NCBI RefSeq assembly: GCF_011089875.1
Contig: NZ_JAANAS010000001.1
Location: forward strand, 1-64,000
Source: Psychroflexus maritimus
GTDB lineage: Bacteria; Bacteroidota; Bacteroidia; Flavobacteriales; Flavobacteriaceae
Direction of reading: 5' to 3'
DNA: 64,000 nucleotides
In this document: positions 6,103 to 15,230 of the stretch, one piece after another
Layout of the letters: the number at the start of each line of letters is the position of its first letter
How positions within the stretch are numbered: position 1 is the stretch's first letter
Translations under genes and position numbers: made by a program
Notes under the pieces: model-generated
Database searches by the model: none
Seen by the model: only the letters and a program-made list of their open reading frames with translations
Told to the model about the DNA's origin: nothing

Positions 6103-9042
6103 ATGCAAACACTTAAACAATTGTATTTGTTGTTTTTATGTTTCCCGATGTTTGTTTTAGGACAAAATACAATTTCGGGTACAGTAACGGATGATAATAA
6201 CATCCCTGTACCTGGTGTTGAAATTCTTGTGCAAAACACCACACGCGGAACAACAACAGATTTTGACGGTAATTACTCAATCGATGTAAATAATGGCGAT
6301 GTGCTGTTATTTAAGTATTTGGGTTACAAAACAGTTCAGGTAGAGATGGATGGTCAAACCACAGTAGATGTTAATCTAGAGCCTGATGAGAATGTATTAG
6401 AAGAAGTTGTACTTGTTGGTTATGGTACTTCTAGAAAAAAAGATATTACAGGGTCTGTTTCTTCCATTAGTAGAGAAGAGATGACCAAAGGTAATATTGT
6501 TAGTCCTAACGATTTACTGCAAGGTAGAGCTGCAGGGGTTAACATCAACAATTTTGGTGGTGCGCCAGGTGCTCCCGCTCAAATTAGAATTAGAGGAGGC
6601 GGTTCTTTAGGTGCAAACAATGATCCATTAATTGTTTTAGATGGCCTTCCGCTTGAATTTAATGCTCCGGGTGGAGCTAGGTCTCTATTATCGTCATTAA
6701 ATCCTAATGATATCGAATCATTTAGTGTATTAAAAGATGCTTCTGCTACTGCGATTTATGGTAATCGTGCTTCTGCGGGGGTAATTATTATTGAAACGAA
6801 GAAAGGAACTAAACAGTTTCAAGTAGATTATAATTATGTAGCTGGTGTATATACTCCTTTTAATCAGATTGATGTCTTTAATGCTAATGAATTTAGGAGC
6901 CTAATTGCAGAAAGAAGGCCAGATGATGTGAGTTTGTTAGGAGACGCCAATACCAATTGGCAAGAAGAAATTTACAGTACCGCCTTATCTTCTGATCATA
7001 ACATCTCTATAAGAGGTACACTTTTAGATCGAATTCCTACACGCTTATCTGTGGGTTATTTAGATCAAGAAGGGATAAGGTTAACCTCTAGTTTTGAGCG
7101 AACAAATGCCTCTTTAGCAATGAATCCTACTTTTTTTCAAGATCACTTAAGAGTAAATTTAAACGCGAATGTAGCTTTAGAGAGAAACCGCTTTGCAGAT
7201 GGAGTTGAAGGTGCAGCTATTCGTTTTGACCCTACACAACCTGTTAGAGATCCTAATTCGCCATTTGGTGGGTTTTTTGAGCATTTTGTAAATGATAATG
7301 GAACACCAACTCCGGAGTTAACTGTTAGAAACCCTGTAGCCTCCTTATTACAAAGAGATAATAGAACAGAGGTAAATCGGTATTATGGTAATATGAATTT
7401 AGATTATCGTTTTCACTTTTTACCCGAAATGAGAGCTGTGGTTAACTTAGGTTTAGATATTAGTGAAAGTTCAGGTCGCAATCTTTTAGATCCGATGAGC
7501 GCAAGTGGTTTTAATTCTGAAAATGAACGCGTTGGTTCTGAGTCTATTTTTGATGCAACCCGAAGAAACTACTTAGCAGATGGATATTTAAATTACAAAA
7601 AAGATTTAACTAGTAAATTAAATGGAGATTTCACTCTTGGATATTCTTATCAGCGTTTTGAAGATGACGGATTTAATATTCCTAACTTAAGAGACCCCCT
7701 TTTTAATGAACGATTTGACTTTGCTAACTTAGACTTAGTATTGGTCGCATTTTTTGGACGTGCAGTTTTTAACTATGATGACAAATACATCCTAACTACC
7801 ACTTATAGAAGAGATGGTTCTTCTAGGTTTAGCTCTGAAAACAGATGGGGAGACTTCTTTTCGGGAGCCTTTGCGTGGAATATCATGGAAGAAAATTTCA
7901 TGGAAAATCAAACTACTTTTGATAACTTAAAACTAAGATTAGGTGTTGGTCAAACAGGACAGCAAGAGATAGGTAGAAGAGGAATTTATTTGGCTAATTA
8001 TAATATTGGAAGAGAAATTGATCGATCTGCTTATATGTTTGGAACAACCCCAATATTACCGGGTTTACCATCTAGTAGAAACGAAAGAGCCCAATGGGAA
8101 ACTTCTACTATGTATAACGCAGGTATTGATTATGGTTTTTTTAATAATCGCTTATACGGTAGTATAGATGCTTACTTTAGAAAAACCGACGATTTATTCA
8201 TTAATGCAGGAGTGCCTGATGGCGCCAACTTTGCTAATTCCTTTTCTCAAAATAACGGAACCTTAGAAACCAAAGGACTTGAGTTAGAAATTGGGGCTAC
8301 ATTGTTTGATAATGAGGGAGACAGTGACAAGTTTAACTGGAATGTAAACTACAATGTCACTTTTATGGATCAAGAAATCACAGCTTTAGCCAATGATGAA
8401 GAAATTAGAGTAGGTGGAATTGCGGGAGGTACAGGCAATACCGCACAAGTACATCAAGTAGGAAATGCTCCTTCTGCCTTTTATGTATTTAACCAAATAT
8501 ACGATGCAGATGGTATGCCTATTGAAGGTGCTTATGCTGATTTAAATGGCGATGGAATCATCACCGATGATGATAGATACGCCTATAGAAATCCGATGCC
8601 AGACGTAGTTATGGGATTCCAGTCTTCTATGGAGTACAAGAACTTTGATTTTTCATTTAACTTAAGAGCTAGCATTGGAAATTATAATTACAACAACGTT
8701 GATTCTGGAAGAGCTCAATATAACTTTTTACAAGATCAATCTCAGTTAGGAAACATTCCTAGATCGGTTTTAAATACTAATTTCAATGTTCAAGAAAATG
8801 TTATCTTGTCTGATATTTATATTGAAGATGCTTCATTCTTAAGAATGGATAACATTCAATTAGGTTATACCTTTAAAGATGTATTGAGTAAAGGAAATAA
8901 CTTTAGAATCTGGACTGGTGTTCAAAACGCCTTTGTAATTACCAATTACAGCGGATTAGACCCAGAGATTGTAGGAGGTATTGATAACACTATTTTCCCA
9001 AGACCACGAACATTCTTGCTTGGGGCTAATATCAACTTCTAA
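6103..9042 (+). CDS. susC: SusC-family TonB-dependent outer-membrane transporter
   Basis: This 979-residue protein has a signal peptide (1-20, ending FVLGQ). It is followed by a carboxypeptidase-like regulatory domain (ISGTVTDDNNIPVPGVEI, FKYLGYKT), a TonB-box-like EEVVLVGYGT stretch, and a plug domain (about 115-235: RIRGGGSLGANNDPLIVLDG, SVLKDASATAIYGNRA, GVIIIETKKG). The rest is a 22-strand-type barrel ending in RPRTFLLGANINF. With its SusD partner it should import malto-oligosaccharides across the outer membrane using TonB energy. It is the first gene of a co-directional set, with susD starting within about 30 bases of its stop. Substrate is inferred from the adjacent amylase and LacI regulator. 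Confidence 0.95.
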   Translation: MQTLKQLYLLFLCFPMFVLGQNTISGTVTDDNNIPVPGVEILVQNTTRGTTTDFDGNYSIDVNNGDVLLFKYLGYKTVQVEMDGQTTVDVNLEPDENVLEEVVLVGYGTSRKKDITGSVSSISREEMTKGNIVSPNDLLQGRAAGVNINNFGGAPGAPAQIRIRGGGSLGANNDPLIVLDGLPLEFNAPGGARSLLSSLNPNDIESFSVLKDASATAIYGNRASAGVIIIETKKGTKQFQVDYNYVAGVYTPFNQIDVFNANEFRSLIAERRPDDVSLLGDANTNWQEEIYSTALSSDHNISIRGTLLDRIPTRLSVGYLDQEGIRLTSSFERTNASLAMNPTFFQDHLRVNLNANVALERNRFADGVEGAAIRFDPTQPVRDPNSPFGGFFEHFVNDNGTPTPELTVRNPVASLLQRDNRTEVNRYYGNMNLDYRFHFLPEMRAVVNLGLDISESSGRNLLDPMSASGFNSENERVGSESIFDATRRNYLADGYLNYKKDLTSKLNGDFTLGYSYQRFEDDGFNIPNLRDPLFNERFDFANLDLVLVAFFGRAVFNYDDKYILTTTYRRDGSSRFSSENRWGDFFSGAFAWNIMEENFMENQTTFDNLKLRLGVGQTGQQEIGRRGIYLANYNIGREIDRSAYMFGTTPILPGLPSSRNERAQWETSTMYNAGIDYGFFNNRLYGSIDAYFRKTDDLFINAGVPDGANFANSFSQNNGTLETKGLELEIGATLFDNEGDSDKFNWNVNYNVTFMDQEITALANDEEIRVGGIAGGTGNTAQVHQVGNAPSAFYVFNQIYDADGMPIEGAYADLNGDGIITDDDRYAYRNPMPDVVMGFQSSMEYKNFDFSFNLRASIGNYNYNNVDSGRAQYNFLQDQSQLGNIPRSVLNTNFNVQENVILSDIYIEDASFLRMDNIQLGYTFKDVLSKGNNFRIWTGVQNAFVITNYSGLDPEIVGGIDNTIFPRPRTFLLGANINF

Positions 9043-9069
9043 ATTATGAATAAGAAAATAATTAAAGTC

Positions 9070-10674
9070 ATGAAAAAAACAAATTATAAGCTTTTTAGCT
9101 TCAGTATTTTAAGCTTGGTTTTAGTGCTACTAACAAGCTGTGTTGATGACATGGATATCACACCAAATGACCCGAATTCATTTTTGGATGAAGATTTTTA
9201 TAGTCAACCCGGTGCTTATGAACAAGCCATTGCTGGAGTCTATGGAAACTTGCAACTTACAGGCTTACAAGGCCCAGGCTCATCAAACATTACAGGTCTA
9301 GATGCAGGTACAAGTCAGTATGGCCGAGGCTTAATGAATTTACAAACTTTTAGTACTGATGAAGCTATTTGGTCTTACGAAAACGACCCCGGTATTAGAG
9401 AAATCCAACGTAAAACCTGGAGCTCACTTAACCCAATTCTCTTAGGAATGTTCAGTAGAACAATGGTTTCAGTTGCTTTTGCCAACGAGTTTTTAAGACA
9501 ATCAACAGATGATTTATTAAACCAACGCAATGTACCTGAAGCAGAACGTCCAGAAATTGCTCAATACAGAGCAGAGGCTAGATTTTTAAGAGCGCTTGCT
9601 TATTACCATCTGATGGATTTGTTTGGTAAAGCTCCTTACTACGATGAAACTATCCCTGTAGGAAGTTTTCGTGGGGAAGAAATGAATCGTCAAGAGATAT
9701 TTGAATTTGTTGAAGCAGAATTATTAGATATCATGGACGATATGGCAGCACCAAGAAATGTAGATTTTGGAAGAGCAGACCAAGGAACCGCTATGATGGT
9801 TCTAGCTAAAATGTATTTAAACGCCGAAGTTTACACAGGTACTCCTCGTTACACGGAGGCTATGGATTACATTGAAATGCTATTAGGTTCGGGTTATTCT
9901 TTAGCTAATGATTATCACAATAACTTTAGAGGAGATAACAGCACTAACGAAGCAACTAATGAAATCATTTTTGGTATTCCAAGTAATTTTGAAAACTCAA
10001 GATCATTTGGCCCTACAACAGTAATGACCAACGGTGGCGTTGGAAGCGTAGAAGGAAACAGCAACGATTTTGGCTTATTTAATCCTGGTTGGGGTGGAGC
10101 TATTCGGTTAACTCCTCAGTTTGTTGAGAAATTTGATGGGCCTGAATTTGAAAATGATGCTAGAAATACCATTATTGGAGAGGATAGACCGTTGGTAATA
10201 ACCAACATGAGTAACCAAAGTGAAGGTTATGTTTTAGTAAAATACACCAATATAAATAGTGATGGCTCTAATCCAGAGGTAGATACCTTCAGCAATGTAG
10301 CCTTTCCTATGTTTAGATTGGCTGATGTTTATTTGATGTACGCCGAAGCTCACCTAAGAGGTGGTGGCGGTAGCATTGGTGAAGCCGTAGGCTTAATTAA
10401 TGAATTGCGACTAAGAGCAGGAGGACAAACTATAAGTGAAGGTGATTTAAATCTAGACTTCATTCTTGATGAAAGAGCTAGAGAATTACATTGGGAATCG
10501 CACCGAAGACAAGATTTAATTAGATTTGGTAAGTTTTCTGGTGGTCAGTATATCTGGCAATTTAAAGGTGGAGCAGCTAGTGGACTTCCTACAAGTAGTA
10601 TAAGAAACTTGTATCCAATTCCATCACAAAGCTTATCAACCAACCAAAATTTAACACAAAACCCAGGATATTAA
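9070..10674 (+). CDS. susD: SusD-family starch-binding lipoprotein (RagB/SusD)
   Basis: I start this 534-residue protein at ATG 9070, because MKKTNYKLFSFSILSLVLVL followed by LTSC is a clean lipoprotein signal with a lipobox Cys. An ATG at 9046 would add eight residues, three bases after the susC stop. SusD hallmarks are the TPR-rich alpha-helical body (YRAEARFLRALAYYHLMDLFGKAP) and the C-terminal ILDERARELHWESHRRQDLIRFGKF and LYPIPSQSLSTNQNLTQNPGY. It acts as the surface lid on the SusC barrel and binds glycans. It lies in one transcription unit between susC and susE. Confidence 0.95.
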   Translation: MKKTNYKLFSFSILSLVLVLLTSCVDDMDITPNDPNSFLDEDFYSQPGAYEQAIAGVYGNLQLTGLQGPGSSNITGLDAGTSQYGRGLMNLQTFSTDEAIWSYENDPGIREIQRKTWSSLNPILLGMFSRTMVSVAFANEFLRQSTDDLLNQRNVPEAERPEIAQYRAEARFLRALAYYHLMDLFGKAPYYDETIPVGSFRGEEMNRQEIFEFVEAELLDIMDDMAAPRNVDFGRADQGTAMMVLAKMYLNAEVYTGTPRYTEAMDYIEMLLGSGYSLANDYHNNFRGDNSTNEATNEIIFGIPSNFENSRSFGPTTVMTNGGVGSVEGNSNDFGLFNPGWGGAIRLTPQFVEKFDGPEFENDARNTIIGEDRPLVITNMSNQSEGYVLVKYTNINSDGSNPEVDTFSNVAFPMFRLADVYLMYAEAHLRGGGGSIGEAVGLINELRLRAGGQTISEGDLNLDFILDERARELHWESHRRQDLIRFGKFSGGQYIWQFKGGAASGLPTSSIRNLYPIPSQSLSTNQNLTQNPGY

Positions 10675-10687
10675 AAAACATAAAACA

Positions 10688-11956
10688 ATGAGAAATAAAA
10701 TTTCAATTTTAATAGCAGGATTAATCCTAACTTTTGGATTTACAGCCTGTACCGATGATGACAACTTTCGTTTTCAAACCAACGAAGAAGTAGATCAAAT
10801 TACTTTCTTAAACGAATTCTTACCTGAATACGTTTTAAGTGAAGAAACAGCAAACAACAATGCAGAACGATTTATATGGGCAACACCTGATTTTGGTGCG
10901 CCAACTGCAATAAATTATGTGCTAGAAACCTCTCAAAATGGTACTTTTGAAGATGATGATTTAGAAGTAGTAGCTACTTCTACTGAAACCAATGCTTCGG
11001 TAAGTATTGGAGATATGCTTTCATTAGCTAATGACAAAGGATTAAGTAATAGTCAATTAGAAGATGAAGAAGGAAACCCCGTTTTTGACGAAAATGAAGA
11101 ACCTGTGTTTAATAATGAAGGGGAATTATTTTTTAGAGTAAGAGCAGACCTTGGAGATAATGCTGAAAATACTCCTGAAGCTGTTTCTGAAGTTACTACC
11201 TTAAATGTTCGTATTCTTATAGAAACTGAAGAAGATGACAGCCCTGAACCTTCAGGCGATTGTGAATTTGACCAATTGTGGATTGTTGGCGCGGGTGTGC
11301 CTGACGCAGGTTGGGGATGGGATTCTCCAGTTCAACTTTTGTGTACAGGTGATAATGTTTATTCAGGAAATGTATTGTTTGATTCAGATGGTGACGGAAA
11401 CTTTAGATTCTTCACAAATGCAGATGAACAATGGAGTTCGCCTAGCTACAACTTCCCTTACTTTGTGGAAGAAGGATTCACCATTGACCCCGTATTTGAA
11501 GATGCAGAAGATGGAGACAATAACTTCTTATTTACTGGAGAAACAGGCGTTTATTTCTTAGAAATTGACTTTGTAAACCAAACGATTACTGTTGGCCCAG
11601 AACAAGTTGAAGGAAATTGTGATTTAGACCAACTTTGGTTAGTAGGCGCCGGTGTTCCTGATGCAGGATGGGGATGGGATTCTCCAGTTCAACTTCCTTG
11701 TACTGGTGATAACGTATATTCAGGAAATGTAAACTTTAGCCCTGATAACGATGGTAACTTCCGTTTCTTTGAAGATGCCGACTTACAATGGGATTCGCCA
11801 AGTTATAACTTCCCCTACTTTGCTGATGATAGTTTTACAATAGACCCACTCTTCCAAGATGCTGAAGACGGTGACAATAACTTCCAATTCATTGGTGACG
11901 CAGGTACTTATTTTCTTACAGTTGATATGGAAAATAAGACAATTACATTAGAATAA
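10688..11956 (+). CDS. SusE/SusF-like starch-binding outer-membrane lipoprotein with duplicated module
   Basis: This is a 422-residue lipoprotein: MRNKISILIAGLILTFGFTAC gives a lipobox ending at Cys21. Residues 22-185 form a SusE-type N-terminal domain (FLPEYVLSEE, INYVLETSQNG). Residues 192-310 and 311-422 are a tandem duplication of one carbohydrate-binding-like module, each starting C-(E/D)-(F/L)-DQLW and containing VGAGVPDAGWGWDSPVQL and SPSYNFPYF. The repeated Trp/Tyr residues suit stacking on alpha-glucan, so starch binding at the cell surface is inferred. It lies 13 bases after susD. A hairpin after it may limit read-through to the amylase gene. Confidence 0.85.
   Translation: MRNKISILIAGLILTFGFTACTDDDNFRFQTNEEVDQITFLNEFLPEYVLSEETANNNAERFIWATPDFGAPTAINYVLETSQNGTFEDDDLEVVATSTETNASVSIGDMLSLANDKGLSNSQLEDEEGNPVFDENEEPVFNNEGELFFRVRADLGDNAENTPEAVSEVTTLNVRILIETEEDDSPEPSGDCEFDQLWIVGAGVPDAGWGWDSPVQLLCTGDNVYSGNVLFDSDGDGNFRFFTNADEQWSSPSYNFPYFVEEGFTIDPVFEDAEDGDNNFLFTGETGVYFLEIDFVNQTITVGPEQVEGNCDLDQLWLVGAGVPDAGWGWDSPVQLPCTGDNVYSGNVNFSPDNDGNFRFFEDADLQWDSPSYNFPYFADDSFTIDPLFQDAEDGDNNFQFIGDAGTYFLTVDMENKTITLE
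11261..11953 (+). repeat. Internal duplication of 119-codon binding module in the SusE-like gene
   Basis: The copies begin at 11261 and 11618, 357 bases apart, both opening with TGTGA(A/T)TT. DNA identity is high in the first 100 bases (the GATGGGATTCTCCAGTTCAA block appears in both), so the duplication looks fairly recent or under gene conversion. Confidence 0.8.
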
Positions 11957-11967
11957 TAATTTTACCT

Positions 11968-11995
11968 AATGGCTGTTTGACCTCAAACAGCCATT
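11968..11995. terminator. Hairpin between the SusE-like gene and the amylase gene
   Basis: AATGGCTGTTTGA pairs with TCAAACAGCCATT (13 bp) just after the susE-like stop. The downstream T-run is weak (TATTGTATTT), so partial termination or mRNA 3'-end protection is as likely as full termination. Confidence 0.55.
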
Positions 11996-12018
11996 ATTGT
12001 ATTTAAAAATAAATAACG

Positions 12019-14853
12019 ATGAAAAAAATAAGTTTGCTCTTAAGTTTTTTAATGGGCACAACATTAGGTTTTGCACAATTAAGTGTAACACCGACTACCT
12101 TTGATGTAGATGATGAAATTACAATTACTATTGATTTAGCACAGAGTCAGTGTAATTCTATTCCCTCTACCGCATCAACGGTGTATATGCATTCAGGCAT
12201 AGGAACTGAAGCTAACCCTTGGGGAATGAATGTAGTTGGAAATTGGGGGGAAGACGACGGTATTGGCGAAATGACCAGCCAAGGAAATGGAATATTTAGC
12301 ATAAGTATTACGCCAAGCGAATATTACAGCCTTACTTCGCAAGAGCAATCTGATGCAACCCGCATGGGAATGGTATTTAGAACTGCAGACGGTTCTGGTG
12401 AAATGAAAGAACCTCCTGGATGTGATGACTTTTTTGTTAATGTAGGTTCATTTCAAATGACCTTGACTAATCCAACACAAAATAGTGTAATTGTCTCTGA
12501 AGGTGATAATTTCACTGTTAGCGCAACGGCAAGTCTTAATGCTGATTTTGAATTATTTGCCAATGGAAGTTCAATTCATACCTCAACAAATACAACAAGT
12601 TATTCGCATTCTTTTACAGTGAATGAAGACATGTTAGTAGAATTAGTAGCTACACAAACAGGGGGCACAGACACCAAATCTGAATCATTTAATCTTGTTT
12701 TAGATCCTGAGCCTCAAATTTTAGCACTTCCTGAAGGAATGGAAGACGGAATTAATTATAATTCAGGTAATCCAGATGAAATCACTCTAGTATTGTATGC
12801 ACCTGGTAAAGAGTTTATTCACGTAGCTAGTAATTTAGCTGACAGTGATTATAACATCAACAATACGTATTTGATGAATTTTGATCCAGCTACAGATAGA
12901 CACTGGATCACCATTGATTTATCCAATCACAACGAAGATCATTTATTTTATGAGTATGTAATTGAAAATAGTTTTCGTGTTCCCGACCCCTACTCTAGAT
13001 TGAGCTTAAATGAATTTAATGATCCCTTCATTAGTTCTGAAGGAGTTTTTCCTTATTTACCAGAATTTCCAACAGATAAAACTGAAAACATCCTAACCTG
13101 GGTGAGGCTTAATCAGGCTGAATATGATTGGCAGATTCCAAATTTTGAACGCCCAAATCAAGAAGATTTAGTAGTTTATGAATTATTGATTCGCGACTTT
13201 GACGAAAATCATAGTTATCAAGATGTGATTAATCGTTTAGATTACTTGGAAGAATTAGGAGTAAACGCCATTGAATTTATGCCTATTAGTGAGTTCGACA
13301 ATAATGACTCTTGGGGCTATAATCCGTCATTACACATGTCTATCGACAAATACTATGGAACTCCAGAAAAATTTAAAGAATTGGTAGATGAATGTCATGC
13401 TAGAGGAATGGCGGTAATCTTAGATGTGGTTTATAACCATGGCACAGGACAAAGTCCGTACTTTAGAATGTATAATGATTGTAATGGATGTTTTAACGGT
13501 ACTCCAACATCAAACAATCCTGTTTTTGCAGAAACTGACCCTAACCCTGTATTTTCATTCTTTGAAAAAGTGGACCATAACAAACTTTACACCCATGAGT
13601 GGTTGGATAAGATGAACAAGTACTGGTTAGAGGAATACAATATTGATGGATTTCGCTTTGACTTCACAAAAGGTTTTACAATGACGCCCGGAGACGGGGG
13701 AAGTTTTGACCAACCAAGAATAGATAATCTTACTAGAATGTATAATGAAATTAGAGCTTATGATGAAACAGCTTTCGTAATTTTAGAACACTTTGCTCCG
13801 GATAGTGAAGAGCAAGTATTGATTAATCATAGATTTGATGGAGGCAATCCTAATGAAAATGGAATGTTGACTTGGGGAAATGTGAACTTTCAGTATAGTC
13901 AAGCTTCTATGGGCTACGACAATTCTAACTTTAATCGAGTAAGCTACAAAGGAAGGAATAATAGTGATAACTGGAGCCCACACTCAATATTAGGCTATAT
14001 GGAAAGCCACGATGAAGAAAGACAGATGTTTAAAAATGTGAGTTTTGGAAATGGAAGTGGAACTTATGATATTACCGAATTAAATACAGCATTAGAACGT
14101 TTGGAACTAACTGGAGCTTTTTTCTTTACCGTTCCAGGACCAAAAATGATCTGGCAATTTGGAGAAATAGGCTATGATTATAGTATCAATCATTGTCCTG
14201 ACGGAAGTATAAGTAATGACTGTAGAACTGCTCAAAAACCACTTGTTTGGGATTATCTCGAAAACCCTAATCGCATGCAAGTTTACGATACTTGGAAAAA
14301 ATTGATTCAGTTTAAAAAACAAGACCCAATTTTCAAAACAACTAATTTTACTTTAGAAACTGCAGACGATGTGGAAAAGAAAATATTCTTAATAAACGAT
14401 GACGCAGCCTCAGATGAAATTAAGTATGTAACTATTGTGGGGAACTTTGGGGTAAATCAAATCACTACTCAACCTTTCTTTCAAGAAACTGGAACATGGT
14501 ATAATGTGTTAGAAAATTCACCATTTGAAGTAACCGACACTAATATGTCGATTACTTTAGAAGCAGGAGAATTTATTGTTTTTGCCAATAATTCTGCAGG
14601 AACACTTTCAATTGAAGAGCAAGAAACAACTCTGTTTAGCTTATACCCAAATCCAGCTAATAACTATTTTGCTATAAGTGAAGCGGTAGAAGAAGTTGAA
14701 ATCTTCAATATAGAAGGTAGAAAAATAAATTCTTATCAAGGAAACTTTACCGCTAATCATAGATTTGACATCTCTAATTTAAGCTCGGGAGTCTATTTTC
14801 TGAAAATTAAAAAAGGAAATCAAACTAATCGTAAAAAACTTATTATTGAGTAG
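12019..14853 (+). CDS. Secreted GH13 alpha-amylase with T9SS type A sorting domain
   Basis: This 944-residue protein has a signal peptide (ending TTLGFAQ). Residues 20-140 are a beta domain resembling starch-binding modules, 145-230 an Ig-like domain, and about 235-340 an E-set domain before the TIM barrel. The GH13 signatures are complete: LDVVYNHG (468-475), GFRFDF with nucleophile Asp548, ILEHF with acid/base Glu590, and ESHDEE with His664 and Asp665. The C-terminus (about 870-944) is a T9SS type A domain (LYPNPANNYF, ISNLSSGVYFLKI, KKLIIE). It should cut starch outside the cell to feed the SusCD pair. The extra N-terminal domains make it longer than the usual 450-700-residue amylase. Confidence 0.93.
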   Translation: MKKISLLLSFLMGTTLGFAQLSVTPTTFDVDDEITITIDLAQSQCNSIPSTASTVYMHSGIGTEANPWGMNVVGNWGEDDGIGEMTSQGNGIFSISITPSEYYSLTSQEQSDATRMGMVFRTADGSGEMKEPPGCDDFFVNVGSFQMTLTNPTQNSVIVSEGDNFTVSATASLNADFELFANGSSIHTSTNTTSYSHSFTVNEDMLVELVATQTGGTDTKSESFNLVLDPEPQILALPEGMEDGINYNSGNPDEITLVLYAPGKEFIHVASNLADSDYNINNTYLMNFDPATDRHWITIDLSNHNEDHLFYEYVIENSFRVPDPYSRLSLNEFNDPFISSEGVFPYLPEFPTDKTENILTWVRLNQAEYDWQIPNFERPNQEDLVVYELLIRDFDENHSYQDVINRLDYLEELGVNAIEFMPISEFDNNDSWGYNPSLHMSIDKYYGTPEKFKELVDECHARGMAVILDVVYNHGTGQSPYFRMYNDCNGCFNGTPTSNNPVFAETDPNPVFSFFEKVDHNKLYTHEWLDKMNKYWLEEYNIDGFRFDFTKGFTMTPGDGGSFDQPRIDNLTRMYNEIRAYDETAFVILEHFAPDSEEQVLINHRFDGGNPNENGMLTWGNVNFQYSQASMGYDNSNFNRVSYKGRNNSDNWSPHSILGYMESHDEERQMFKNVSFGNGSGTYDITELNTALERLELTGAFFFTVPGPKMIWQFGEIGYDYSINHCPDGSISNDCRTAQKPLVWDYLENPNRMQVYDTWKKLIQFKKQDPIFKTTNFTLETADDVEKKIFLINDDAASDEIKYVTIVGNFGVNQITTQPFFQETGTWYNVLENSPFEVTDTNMSITLEAGEFIVFANNSAGTLSIEEQETTLFSLYPNPANNYFAISEAVEEVEIFNIEGRKINSYQGNFTANHRFDISNLSSGVYFLKIKKGNQTNRKKLIIE

Positions 14854-14881
14854 TAATTTTTTCATTTTTAATTAATTTTTG

Positions 14882-14916
14882 TTAGGCTATTTCTTTTGAG
14901 AAATAGCCTAATTTTT
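14882..14916 (+). terminator. Rho-independent terminator after the amylase gene
   Basis: TTAGGCTATTTC pairs with GAAATAGCCTAA (12 bp, 6-base loop) and is followed by TTTTT. It closes the starch locus. From here to the tRNA-Lys promoter (about 200 bases) I see nothing coding. Confidence 0.85.
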
Positions 14917-15115
14917 AATTTATACTAAACAATAGCAATCACTTTAACTATATTCAGAAAGAAACAGAAGTTAATAACTAATAGGCCGCTAAAATAACTC
15001 CGTAAATAAATTAAAAACTCAAATGCTTTTAACTGATGCAGAGGCAATTAATTTAAAAAAAATCAACAAGAATTAAAATTGCTTAAAATTCATTAAATTT
15101 TCTTTAAGTAAAGGA

Positions 15116-15146
15116 TTTGCAGGCTACAAAAAAGTATTATATTTGC
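15116..15146 (+). promoter_or_regulatory. Promoter of tRNA-Lys
   Basis: TTTG (15116-15119), an 18-base spacer and TATATTTGC (15138-15146) match the Bacteroidota sigma-A consensus. The tRNA starts 12 bases later. Confidence 0.8.
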
Positions 15147-15157
15147 CAACTCAAAAT

Positions 15158-15230
15158 GATCTGGTAGCTCAGTTGGTAGAGCATCTCCCTTTTAAGGAGA
15201 GGGTCCTGGGTTCGAGCCCCAGCCAGATCA
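15158..15230 (+). tRNA. tRNA-Lys (anticodon TTT)
   Basis: The cloverleaf is complete: acceptor GATCTGG/CCAGATC, D arm GCTC/GAGC, anticodon stem TCTCC/GGAGA with loop CTTTTAA, T arm CTGGG/CCCAG and discriminator A. CCA is not encoded. Its last 15 bases (15216-15230) are also the first 15 bases of the 105-bp tandem repeat. Confidence 0.97.
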
